Shown: one piece after another, positions 33,595 through 41,413 of the stretch | Numbering within the stretch: the first letter of the stretch is position 1 | Layout of the letters: each line of letters opens with the position of its first letter | DNA from: Bradyrhizobium cosmicum | GTDB lineage: Bacteria > Pseudomonadota > Alphaproteobacteria > Rhizobiales > Xanthobacteraceae | Assembly: GCF_007290395.2 (NCBI RefSeq) | Contig: NZ_CP041656.2 | Span: 2,294,001 to 2,358,000 of the forward strand | Length of the DNA stretch: 64,000 nucleotides | Direction of reading: 5' to 3' | The notes under the pieces: generated by a model | Seen by the model: only the letters and a program-made list of their open reading frames with translations | Told to the model about the DNA's origin: nothing | Databases searched by the model: none | Position numbers and translations under genes: made by a program

Positions 33595-34281
33595 ATGGTA
33601 GACCTGAACGCCCTTTCTGCGGCGAATGCGAAGCGCTGGGCGAATGCCCGGCCGACCCGCAAGGCCGAGGCCGCCAAAGCTGCTTTGCGTCTTTACAAGG
33701 CAAGGCAGCGCTACCAGGCCGTGGCCCGAGAGACCGGCGTCCTCTGGGCGGCGATCGCGGTCATTCACGAGCGGGAATCTTCCCAGGACTGGCGGGCGTC
33801 CCTGGCCCAGGGCGACCCCTGGGACCGCGTCTCGGTTCATGTGCCGGCTGGACGCGGTCCGTTCGTCTCGTGGGAGGCGGCTGCGATCGACGCGCTCGTG
33901 AAGTGTCCGCCCTTCCTTGCCCGTCACAAGGACTGGTCGGTTGCCGCGGCGCTGACGGCGCTCGAGACCTACAACGGCATCGGTTACGCCGCGCGCGGTG
34001 TGCCTTCGCCTTATCTCTGGGCCGGCACCAACCAATACCGCGCCGGGAAGTACGTGCGGGATGGCGTTTACGATCCCGGCAAGGTCGATCCGCAACTGGG
34101 ATGCGCGGCGCTCATGATCGCTCTCATGGAGCTCGATCCCGGAATTGGCTTTGCCGCAGCGAACATCGCGCAAAGTCCGGTTGCCGGCGATCCGGGGAAG
34201 CCTTCACTGACGTACCCGTCCAAGGGCTCGATCGGCGCGTTCGTGGTCAATCTGGTCAGAGCGATTATTGGAAGGAAGTGA
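33595..34281 (+). CDS. Endolysin-like lysozyme-family protein
   Basis: A 228-residue protein. After a basic N-terminus (NAKRWANARPTRKAEAAKAALRLY) the catalytic region reads GVLWAAIAVIHERESSQDWRASL with the likely acidic Glu in HERES, and later SWEAAAIDAL, ALETYNGIGYAARG and LWAGTNQYRAGKYVRDGVYDP, which define this lysozyme-like group in rhizobial prophages. The C-terminus has one weak hydrophobic segment. It starts 40 bases from the divergent FkbM gene and leads the lysis gene chain. Confidence 0.78.
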   Translation: MVDLNALSAANAKRWANARPTRKAEAAKAALRLYKARQRYQAVARETGVLWAAIAVIHERESSQDWRASLAQGDPWDRVSVHVPAGRGPFVSWEAAAIDALVKCPPFLARHKDWSVAAALTALETYNGIGYAARGVPSPYLWAGTNQYRAGKYVRDGVYDPGKVDPQLGCAALMIALMELDPGIGFAAANIAQSPVAGDPGKPSLTYPSKGSIGAFVVNLVRAIIGRK

Positions 34282-34283
34282 AC

Positions 34284-34433
34284 ATGCTGACGATCCTCGA
34301 CATCACTCTCTTTGCTGCCGGCTGTGTCGCCGGCTGGTTTTGCAAGGACCCGGTCCTCCGCCTCGTGACCGGCACAGATACGCTGATCAAATCGCTTGAG
34401 GCGAAGCTTGCTGCCCTGCGAGCCAAATCGTGA
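34284..34433 (+). CDS. Small membrane protein of the lysis cassette (49 aa)
   Basis: The ATG at 34284 has GGAAGGAAG in front and follows the endolysin stop by two bases. One membrane segment (ILDITLFAAGCVAGWF) is followed by a charged helix (LIKSLEAKLAALRAKS), a layout like small spanins or holin partners. Its stop overlaps the next ATG (TGATG). Confidence 0.6.
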   Translation: MLTILDITLFAAGCVAGWFCKDPVLRLVTGTDTLIKSLEAKLAALRAKS

Positions 34434-34684
34434 TGCTCGCAAGACTCAAGGCGGTCTGCCTGCACTCGGTGACTATCGCCTGGAGCTATTGCATCGCGTT
34501 TGCCGGTGCGCTGGCTTCGATCGTCGACGACCTCGCCGACGCGCTGGGCGATCCCGGTGTCAAGGATCAGATCAGCTCCGCGATTGGCGACGTCAAGACA
34601 ACGGGGCGTATCATGCTGGTGATTTCCGTGGTGACGATCATCGCGCGCCTGCGAACCCTTCGGAGAAAAGATCAATGTGGATGA
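34433..34684 (+). CDS. Holin-like membrane protein (83 aa)
   Basis: Two membrane segments (SVTIAWSYCIAFAGALASIV and IMLVISVVTIIARL) are linked by an acidic loop (DDLADALGDPGVKDQI), and the end is basic (RTLRRKDQCG). Size, topology and place next to an endolysin fit a holin. A GTG at 34430 is also possible. It overlaps the next gene by ten bases. Confidence 0.6.
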   Translation: MLARLKAVCLHSVTIAWSYCIAFAGALASIVDDLADALGDPGVKDQISSAIGDVKTTGRIMLVISVVTIIARLRTLRRKDQCG

Positions 34685-35058
34685 CGCTCATCTCGTTTCT
34701 CGGCGGCCCTGTCGTCAAGGCCCTGATCGATGCCTACAGCGCGAAACTGAAGGCTGAAAATGTCGATGCCGGGATCGCGGCGGATCTCGCGGCAGGCGAG
34801 ATCGCGTCGCAGACGGCTGAAACAAAAGCCGTCATGCAATACAGGATCGCCGAGCTCGGGCACTGGTACGAGCCGGATAAACTGATCGGCTACTGCGTCA
34901 CGATCTATTTTGCCAAGCTGCTGGTTTGGGACAAGGTTCTCGGCTTCGGCACCACTGATGCGCTGGCGGGCTTCGCGGCGATCACCGCAAATCTCGTCGT
35001 CTCGTTCTACTTCGCCAAACGTGGGTTCGAGAATGTCGCGAGGATCATCAAGCGGTGA
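34675..35058 (+). CDS. Holin-like protein, probably of the 3TM type (127 aa)
   Basis: The ATG at 34675 has CGGAGA upstream and lies inside the previous gene. An N-terminal hydrophobic helix (MWMTLISFLGGPVVKALIDAY), a soluble helical part with ETKAVMQYRIAELGHWYEPDKL, and two membrane segments (IGYCVTIYFAKLLVW and AITANLVVSFYFAKRG) give three spans. This resembles the 3TM holins of gene transfer agents. The match is by topology. Confidence 0.6.
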   Translation: MWMTLISFLGGPVVKALIDAYSAKLKAENVDAGIAADLAAGEIASQTAETKAVMQYRIAELGHWYEPDKLIGYCVTIYFAKLLVWDKVLGFGTTDALAGFAAITANLVVSFYFAKRGFENVARIIKR

Positions 35059-35354
35059 ATATGCAAGACAACGAAATCCGGGCCATCGTCGCCGGGACGC
35101 TGGCTGAGCAGCAGAGGCACCAGCAGAAGAGCATCGACGCGATCGTATTGAAAGCGGTCGCATCGGTGCTTGCTTCTCTTGGAATCGAAGATGACGACCG
35201 GAAGGAGCTGAGGGCCGATTTCCAGCACTTGCGGCGGTGGCGAAAGAGCGTGGAGCAGGCGCAGAGCTACACATTCAAGGCCGTGATTACGGTGATCGCG
35301 GCCGGCCTGATGGGGGCCGTTTGGCTCGGCGTCAAGGTCGTGCTGGGCAAGTGA
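35055..35354 (+). CDS. Membrane-anchored helical prophage protein (99 aa)
   Basis: The GTG at 35055 overlaps the previous TGA; an ATG at 35061 is also in frame. Long helices (EIRAIVAGTLAEQQRHQQKS and RKELRADFQHLRRWRKSVEQ) come before one C-terminal membrane segment (VITVIAAGLMGAVWLGVKVVL). It closes the overlapping lysis gene chain. The role is unknown, perhaps an antiholin or spanin-like part. Confidence 0.58.
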   Translation: MNMQDNEIRAIVAGTLAEQQRHQQKSIDAIVLKAVASVLASLGIEDDDRKELRADFQHLRRWRKSVEQAQSYTFKAVITVIAAGLMGAVWLGVKVVLGK

Positions 35355-35418
35355 AACTTGGCAGCGAAGGAGCGCGATTGCCCGCGCTCAGGACTATTCC
35401 TGCGGATGAGCTGTTCAA

Positions 35419-35847
35419 ATGTATAGAATTAGTATTGTCGATGCGGACGATGATGAGAGTGCGGAGGTCCTTGGCGAACTGCATCGGCTGACTTTCTTTG
35501 ATAGCGCTTCGTTGCCGCAATTCGAGATCGGGGCGTGGTGGCTCGCCTATCACAATGACGAGGCGGTCGCCTTCGCCGGCGTTGTGCCGTCAACGCATGC
35601 GCGCAACAGCGCATATTTCTGCAGAGTCGGGGTCTTGCAACGGCACTGGGGGCGGGGACTTCAGCGCAGGCTGATGCGGGCAATCGAGGCGCGGGGGCGG
35701 CGTAGCGGATGGGATAGCATCGTTTCTGACACGACGGACAATCCGGTATCCGCCAATAATTTCATCCAGGCCGGTTATCGGCTCTACGAACCCGAAATGC
35801 CCTGGGCCTGGTCACATACGCTCTATTGGCGGAAGTGGCTTTGCTGA
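35419..35847 (+). CDS. GNAT-family N-acetyltransferase
   Basis: A 142-residue acetyltransferase. The acetyl-CoA site is FCRVGVLQRHWGRGLQRRLMRAIEARGRR (about 66-94), with the R/QxxGxG/A-like RHWGRGL, and the C-terminal strand-helix is NPVSANNFIQAGYRLYEP, where the Asn/Phe pair is usual. The substrate is unknown. It follows the lysis chain by 64 bases in the same direction and is the last gene before a strong terminator, so it may be phage cargo. Confidence 0.82.
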   Translation: MYRISIVDADDDESAEVLGELHRLTFFDSASLPQFEIGAWWLAYHNDEAVAFAGVVPSTHARNSAYFCRVGVLQRHWGRGLQRRLMRAIEARGRRSGWDSIVSDTTDNPVSANNFIQAGYRLYEPEMPWAWSHTLYWRKWLC

Positions 35848-35946
35848 GCAATTAGCGCAATGGTTTCCCGGGATGCGGAACGCCACTATCGCGCCGTAGA
35901 GCGGTCGGCGGGAGACGCAGGCGGCTATTGTACGCCCGGAACGTTC

Positions 35947-35982
35947 AGGGGCCCGGCAGCTTAGCGGCTGCCGGGCCCCTTT
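35947..35982. terminator. Strong terminator hairpin at the right edge of the accessory region
   Basis: AGGGGCCCGGCAGC (35947-35960) and GCTGCCGGGCCCCT (35967-35980) form a perfect 14-bp stem with a six-base loop, followed by TTT. It isolates the prophage-like region from the CoA-transferase operon. Confidence 0.8.
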
Positions 35983-36093
35983 GCGTATTGAAGCGATGTG
36001 GCCGAAGCACTTGCGAAGTCGGCGGCGCCGGGCTTTAAGTTTGCTCCTGCAGGAAATTCGGCGGCCATAAGCCGATGTAAGGGAGCGCTACCG

Positions 36094-37362
36094 ATGCCCA
36101 CCAAGCCTCAATTGCCGGAACGTTCGTCGCGGGCGAAGGGCGCGCCAACCGCGCTGGATGGTCTGCTGGTCGTCGATTTTACGCGCGTCGTGGCGGGGCC
36201 GGCCTGCACTCAGACGCTTGCCGATTTTGGCGCGCGTGTCATCAAGATCGAGAATCCTGACGGTGGCGACGACACGCGCGCCTATGAGCACGCCGAAATT
36301 GGCGGCGAAAGCGCGGCCTATCTGAGTCTCAACCGCAACAAGCGCGGCATTGCGCTGGACCTGACTGTGCCGGAGGCCCGCGAGATCGCGTTGGACCTGA
36401 TCCGCAAAGCCGACGTGGTCGTGGAGAATTTTTCCAGTGGGGTCATGAAGAAATTCGGTCTCGACTATGAGGCTGTCGCGCCGCTCAATCCTCGGCTGGT
36501 CTATTGCTCGATCTCGGCCTACGGGCGCTCTGGACCGTTTGCTTCGCGACCCGGCTTTGATCCGATTACGCAGGCCGAAAGCGGCTTCATGTCGCTCAAC
36601 GGGTTTGCCGACGGGCCCGCCGTTCGGACCGGCCCGCCCATCGTCGACATGGCCACGGGGATGTCTGCCTGCAATGCCATTCTGCTGGCGCTATTGGCGC
36701 GGGATCGGCTCGGCCGCGGTCAGCATGTCGAGGTCGCCCTGTTCGACATCGCCATGGGGATGACCGGCTTCTACGGCATGGCCTACCTGATCAACGGCGA
36801 GAACCCTGGCCGGTTTGGCAATTCGCCGAGCGGGTCTCCCTCCGTTGGCGTCTATGAGGCTTCCGACGGACCGCTTTACATAGCCTGCGCGAACGACCGG
36901 CTTTTTCGCCGGCTGGTGGTCGAGGTGCTGAACCGGCCCGATCTGATCGACGGTCCGCAGTTCGCCACGCGAAAAGCGCGCTCCGAGAACAAGGAGCTCC
37001 TGCGGGCAGCCATCGCGGAGGTCTTCGCCAGCGATACCCTCGAGAACTGGATGGCGAAGATGAAGCTGGCCAATATTCCGGTCGGCTATCTCCGGACGGT
37101 TGAGGAGGGTTTCAATGCGCCCGAGGCCCGCGAGCGCCATCGCCTGAGCCGAATTCCGCATCGTACAGCAGAGTGGGTCCCCAATATCGAGCCGCCGATC
37201 AGTATGAGCCTGACCGGCGCGATTGATCCCGTCGCCGCTCCCTTGTTAGGCGAGCATACCGAAGATGTCTTGCGTGATACGCTCGGCTACGACGCGCGTC
37301 GGATCCTGGAGTTCACCCAAAAAGGCGTCTTTGGATCAGGCAAGCCATCGACACCGGCTTAA
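36094..37362 (+). CDS. Class III CoA-transferase (CaiB/BaiF family)
   Basis: The ATG at 36094 is chosen (GGGAGCGCTACCG upstream); the open frame begins at 35998 but its leader is not protein-like. The 422-residue product has DGLLVVDFTRVVAGPACTQTLADFGARVIKIENP at the start, the catalytic Asp expected just after SISAYGRSGPF...GFDPITQAESGFM, and VDMATGMSACNAILLALLARDRLGRGQHVEVALFD. It moves CoA between carboxylic acids. It leads the locus that holds a two-component monooxygenase and a NicX-like dioxygenase, so it probably activates or deactivates an intermediate of that pathway. Confidence 0.9.
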   Translation: MPTKPQLPERSSRAKGAPTALDGLLVVDFTRVVAGPACTQTLADFGARVIKIENPDGGDDTRAYEHAEIGGESAAYLSLNRNKRGIALDLTVPEAREIALDLIRKADVVVENFSSGVMKKFGLDYEAVAPLNPRLVYCSISAYGRSGPFASRPGFDPITQAESGFMSLNGFADGPAVRTGPPIVDMATGMSACNAILLALLARDRLGRGQHVEVALFDIAMGMTGFYGMAYLINGENPGRFGNSPSGSPSVGVYEASDGPLYIACANDRLFRRLVVEVLNRPDLIDGPQFATRKARSENKELLRAAIAEVFASDTLENWMAKMKLANIPVGYLRTVEEGFNAPEARERHRLSRIPHRTAEWVPNIEPPISMSLTGAIDPVAAPLLGEHTEDVLRDTLGYDARRILEFTQKGVFGSGKPSTPA

Positions 37363-37446
37363 GGCCAGGCAATTGTCCTGTTGACAGTGCCCAGCTTGAT
37401 TTGGCGAAGGTCCCGCCGCATAAATGTGTGAACGTGAGGGACACGG

Positions 37447-38676
37447 ATGGTGCCTGGTCAGGAGCCGAGTATGGGTCAACACACCGGGTCGGAAGCCGGT
37501 GGACAGGCCTATGCGGCAATGATTGCCAAGGCCAGGGCGCTCGCACCGCGGCTGCGAGAGCGGGCGGTGCGGACAGAGGAGCTGCGGCATCTTCCGCCGG
37601 AAACCGAAAGGGATCTCCACGACGCTGGTCTGTTCCGGATGCTCCAGCCGGCACGCATTGGCGGCGCCGAGCTCGACTATGTCGCCCTTGTCGACTGTGC
37701 TGAGCTGCTCGGGCGGGCGGACGCGTCGGTGGCCTGGAATCTCGCCAATCTGGCGAGCCATCAGTGGATGCTCGGCATGTTCGAGCAGAGGGCGCAGGAT
37801 CTGGTCTGGGGCCGCGATCCGGACGCGCTGATTGCGTCATCGTTCATTTTTCCCGCCGGACGCGCGACGAGGATGGAGGGCGGATACCGGTTGCACGGCA
37901 GCTGGCCGTTCTCGTCGGGCGTTGCGTCCTGCGAATGGAACATGCTTGCAAGTGTCGTCTATTCCGACGACGAGGCGGACGGCATCGAGTATCGAATCTT
38001 CCTGCTGTCGAAGGGCGACTACAAGGTGCTTGATACCTGGAATGTTACGGGACTGCGCGGCACCGGGTCCTGCGACGTCGAGGTCAGGGACGCCTTTGTA
38101 CCAGACCATATGACGGTCGCTGTCGGCGAGCTTGCCGGCGGTCCGACGCCTGGCAGCAGGGTCAATCCCAATCCGTCGTATACTCTGCCCGTGTTTTCGC
38201 TGTTTCCCTACGTCCTGTCGGGTGTCGCACTCGGGAACGCGCAAGCATGCCTCGACGATTACGCGGAGGTCGCGCGTCATCGCATTTCGACCTACAACCG
38301 TGCCAAACTGAGCGACTTTCAAAGCACCCAGATCAAGATCGCCGAAGCTTCGGCCAAGATCGACGCTGCGCGCCTGATCATGCGTTCGGCCTGCATCAAC
38401 GCCATGGAAGATGCAAGGCGAGGTCGTATTCCTGACATGGCGACCAAGACCAGATATCGGCGCGATGGAGCTTTCTCCGTGAACCTGTGCACGGATGCGG
38501 TCTCGATGCTGTTTGCCGCGAGCGGGGCGCGCGGCCTGTTCACGACGGGGGTGTTGCAGCGGCAATTCCGCGATGCGCACGCGATCAACTCGCATCTTGC
38601 GTTCAACTTCGATGCGGCCGGAACTAATTACGGACGGGTGGCTCTGGGCCTGCCGTCCGAGAATCTCACGCTGTGA
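37447..38676 (+). CDS. Flavin-dependent monooxygenase, oxygenase part (acyl-CoA dehydrogenase fold)
   Basis: A 409-residue protein of the group D flavin monooxygenases (HsaA/HpaB-C2 type). It has the acyl-CoA dehydrogenase fold but uses reduced flavin supplied by a partner. Marks: LPPETERDLHDAGLFRMLQPARIGG, SFIFPAGRATRMEGGYRLHGSWPFSSGVASCEW, NVTGLRGTGSCDVEVRDAFVP and, at the end, ARGLFTTGVLQRQFRDAHAINSH, with the conserved Arg-Asp-His. The next gene, ten bases on, is the flavin reductase. The substrate is probably a phenol or hydroxylated N-heteroaromatic, inferred from the neighbours. Confidence 0.85.
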   Translation: MVPGQEPSMGQHTGSEAGGQAYAAMIAKARALAPRLRERAVRTEELRHLPPETERDLHDAGLFRMLQPARIGGAELDYVALVDCAELLGRADASVAWNLANLASHQWMLGMFEQRAQDLVWGRDPDALIASSFIFPAGRATRMEGGYRLHGSWPFSSGVASCEWNMLASVVYSDDEADGIEYRIFLLSKGDYKVLDTWNVTGLRGTGSCDVEVRDAFVPDHMTVAVGELAGGPTPGSRVNPNPSYTLPVFSLFPYVLSGVALGNAQACLDDYAEVARHRISTYNRAKLSDFQSTQIKIAEASAKIDAARLIMRSACINAMEDARRGRIPDMATKTRYRRDGAFSVNLCTDAVSMLFAASGARGLFTTGVLQRQFRDAHAINSHLAFNFDAAGTNYGRVALGLPSENLTL

Positions 38677-38685
38677 GGCCGGCCG

Positions 38686-39249
38686 ATGAATGACCTGCCG
38701 AAGCAGCCTGCCGTTCCCGACCCAGCCAATGAACTCGCGAGTGACAGTTCACCGATCGATCCCCGGGATTTTCGCAACGCGCTAGGAACTTACGGAACAG
38801 GCGTTACGATTATCACTGCCACGGCCGCCGATGGAAAGCCCTATGGCATCACCTGCAATTCGTTTGCGTCGGTCTCACTGAATCCGCCTCTGGTGCTCTG
38901 GAGCCTCGGAATCTATTCCTCGAGCCTGGCTGTGTTTCAGAACGCCAGTCACTTCACCGTCCATGTGCTCGGCAATTCGCAGCAGGCGCTCGCGAACAAG
39001 TTTGCCAAATCGACCGAGGACAAGTTCGCCGGGGTGGATTGGACGCCGGGCCTCGGAAACGCTCCGGTGCTCGCCGAGAGTGTCGCCAATTTTCAGTGCC
39101 GGTCCGTCAATCGCTACTATGGCGGCGATCACGTGATCTTTCTCGGCGCGGTCGAGGCCTATGCCTACAACTCCGGGGAGCCGCTGCTGTTTGCGCGCGG
39201 AACGTATGGCCGGTTCCTGTCCGACGACCAACGCGGGAAGTCACCGTAG
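38686..39249 (+). CDS. Flavin reductase, partner of the monooxygenase
   Basis: A 187-residue protein of the HpaC/HsaB family. The flavin-binding region is FRNALGTYGTGVTIITATAADGKPYGITCNSFASVSLNPPLVLWSL and the C-terminal part has GGDHVIFLGAVEAYAYNSGEPLLFARGTYG. It reduces FMN or FAD with NAD(P)H and hands it to the oxygenase encoded just upstream (gap nine bases). About 30 hydrophilic residues precede the fold. Confidence 0.9.
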   Translation: MNDLPKQPAVPDPANELASDSSPIDPRDFRNALGTYGTGVTIITATAADGKPYGITCNSFASVSLNPPLVLWSLGIYSSSLAVFQNASHFTVHVLGNSQQALANKFAKSTEDKFAGVDWTPGLGNAPVLAESVANFQCRSVNRYYGGDHVIFLGAVEAYAYNSGEPLLFARGTYGRFLSDDQRGKSP

Positions 39250-39274
39250 TGCGCTTCCGTATACCCCGGATGGC

Positions 39275-40183
39275 TCAACGCTCCGCTGCTGAGAGCTTGT
39301 AGATCTCCAACGCGTCTGCATCGGCTCCCCGCGCAGCCTTGGCCAGCCTGAAGATCTGCCCGGCCAACGCTGCCATCGGCACGGGAGTCGACGTCGCCTG
39401 CGCAACGTCGGCGACCGTGTCGAGGTCTTTGAGCATGGTGGCGATGTGACCGAGTGGCGGTGAGTGAATGCCTTGAGCCATGCGGGGCACAAACAGCTGA
39501 AGTGGAATGGAATCGGCGAAGCCGCCCGAGAGGGCTTCGGGCAATCGGTTGGCGTCAATTCCCGCGTTCACGGCAAGGCGTGTTGCTTCCGCCAGGACAG
39601 CCATCGCGCATCCGACGATCACCTGATTGCAGAGCTTTGTGGTCTGGCCGGCGCCCGTCGGACCCATGTGGGTGAACCTGCGTGCCATGGCTAGCACATA
39701 CGGCCGCACCCTCTGGATGTCGCCGGCATCTCCGCCTGCCATGATTGCAAGCGTACCTTCTTCGGCGCCCTTGGTGCCGCCGGACACCGGTGCATCGATC
39801 AGGCCGGCGCCATTCGCAGCCTTCAGCCGCGCAGCAAGATCGCGCGCGGCGTCAGGGTGGATCGATGAGAAGTCGACTACGAGCTTGCTTGCGCCAGGAG
39901 CCGCTGCAAGGCCGTCGGCCCCGAAAATCACTTCCTCAACGGCGGTCGCGTCCGTCACGCACATGAACACAATGTCCGAGTTGGCCAGCACGTCGCGTGG
40001 CGTGATGGCGCGCCTGGCGCCCTCCGCGACGAGCGGAGCCAGCTTGCCTTCCGAGCGATTCCATACGCTGACTTGATAGCCGGCCTTGAGCAGGCGCCGG
40101 GTCATGGGTGCGCCCATCAGCCCAAGGCCAAGATAGCCGAGCCTCTCGACGCCTGGCGGGTTTGCCTTGCTCGCATCAGCCAT
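39275..40183 (-). CDS. 3-Hydroxyisobutyrate-dehydrogenase-family oxidoreductase
   Basis: The ATG at 40183 follows AAGGAGGCAACCT, a near-ideal ribosome site; the frame upstream is not used. The 302-residue product has the NAD(P)-binding LGYLGLGLMGAPMTRRLL (about 15-32), the substrate motif DAPVSGGTKGAEEGTLAIMAGG (about 125-146) and the catalytic Lys in GAGQTTKLCNQVIVG. The family oxidises or reduces beta-hydroxy acids. It lies opposite to its neighbours inside the catabolic locus, between the flavin reductase and the transporter genes. Confidence 0.88.
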   Translation of the reverse strand: MADASKANPPGVERLGYLGLGLMGAPMTRRLLKAGYQVSVWNRSEGKLAPLVAEGARRAITPRDVLANSDIVFMCVTDATAVEEVIFGADGLAAAPGASKLVVDFSSIHPDAARDLAARLKAANGAGLIDAPVSGGTKGAEEGTLAIMAGGDAGDIQRVRPYVLAMARRFTHMGPTGAGQTTKLCNQVIVGCAMAVLAEATRLAVNAGIDANRLPEALSGGFADSIPLQLFVPRMAQGIHSPPLGHIATMLKDLDTVADVAQATSTPVPMAALAGQIFRLAKAARGADADALEIYKLSAAER

Positions 40184-40351
40184 AGGTTGCCTCCTTCTGT
40201 CGCAGCGCGACGCGGCTTCACCATACATTGCAGACCGGACGGCGAAACCGCTTGGTTCGCATGGCTTGCCTGATTGTTTGAACCATGAAACAGTTTGAAC
40301 CGGCCGGGTTGGGTGGCGCCGGGTTGGCGCCGGAGCAGCGGAGTGGGCACG

Positions 40352-41335
40352 ATGCGAACCGTTTCGAAGTGGATTCTGGCTTTGGGGGCGGCAGCGGCCG
40401 TGAGCGCGGGCGCAGGCCCGTCATGGGCGCAGCAGACGATCCGCGTCGGCTGGACGATCCCGGCTGAGGAGTCCAAGTACTGGATGATGCGTCGCCCGGC
40501 CGAATTTCCTAATATAGGCAAAGCCTACAACATCGAATGGACCCAGTTTCAGGGCACGGCGCCGATGACGCAGGCTTTGGCAGCCGGTGCGCTCGATTGC
40601 GCGACGCAGGCGCCGCTCTCGCTCGCCAACGGCGTGGTTGGCGGCAATCTCAAGGCCTACATCGTGGCGCAGCACGTCTTCGAAAAGCCCGGCGGTTTTT
40701 CGGTCTACTGGGCTGTGATGAATGACTCGCCAATCAAGACGATTGCCGATCTCAAGGGCAAGACCGTCGGCATTTCCGTGATCGGCGGTGGCACGCAAGG
40801 TCCGTTCAACCTGCTTCTCAAGCAGAATGGCGTCGATCCGGCCAAGGATATCAAGCTGGTCGAGGTCGGTTTTGCCGTCTCCGAAGATGCGTTGCGCCAG
40901 GGCCGTGTCGATGCGGTCAACATGAACCAGCCGTTTGCCGCGCGCGCGGAGGCGAAAGGCGGCACAAAGAAGCTGTTCTCGCTGTCGCAGGCCATGCCGA
41001 ACATCGTACACATCCTGGAAGCCTGTCGGGCCGATTTCGTCGACAAGAATCCGGATCTGGTGAAGGCTTATGTCCGCGACATTACGTCAGGCATGAAGAA
41101 GGCGCTGGCGAACCGCGAAGAGACCTTGAAGGTCGTCAATGAAGTTTTGAAGGCGCCCATTCCGGTTCTTGAGACTTACCTGCTTAAGGACAACGATTTC
41201 GGTCGCGATCCAGGCGCCGCGCCGAACTTTCCCGCGATCCAGAAGATGCTGGACATCTACGCAGAGACGGGAATGCTGCCGAAGCTGGACGCCGCACAGT
41301 TCAAGCATCCGACGATCGTCGCGCCGCTTGAGTAG
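40352..41335 (+). CDS. ABC transporter substrate-binding protein (NMT1/SsuA type)
   Basis: The ATG at 40352 (GGAGTGG upstream) opens a signal peptide ending PSWAQ at about residue 27. The mature protein has the NMT1/TauA layout: TIRVGWTIPAEESKYWMM, TQALAAGALDCATQAPLSLANG, IADLKGKTVGISVIGGGTQGPFNLLLKQNGVDPAKDI and DALRQGRVDAVNMNQPFAARA. It should bind a small, probably aromatic or sulfonate-like, solute in the periplasm. The ATPase and two permeases lie downstream after the dehydratase gene. Confidence 0.88.
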   Translation: MRTVSKWILALGAAAAVSAGAGPSWAQQTIRVGWTIPAEESKYWMMRRPAEFPNIGKAYNIEWTQFQGTAPMTQALAAGALDCATQAPLSLANGVVGGNLKAYIVAQHVFEKPGGFSVYWAVMNDSPIKTIADLKGKTVGISVIGGGTQGPFNLLLKQNGVDPAKDIKLVEVGFAVSEDALRQGRVDAVNMNQPFAARAEAKGGTKKLFSLSQAMPNIVHILEACRADFVDKNPDLVKAYVRDITSGMKKALANREETLKVVNEVLKAPIPVLETYLLKDNDFGRDPGAAPNFPAIQKMLDIYAETGMLPKLDAAQFKHPTIVAPLE

Positions 41336-41413
41336 GCAGCCCGACACAACTATCCGAGCAGGGAGATCGCGGCGTTCCGGGTAATCGGGACGTTGCACGC
41401 AGAAGATGCACGT

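Noticed and set aside
36028..36045. CTTTAAGTTTGCTCC before the CoA-transferase gene
   Set aside because: Only half of the MarR-type site matches and the second arm is missing, so it was not counted in the regulon.
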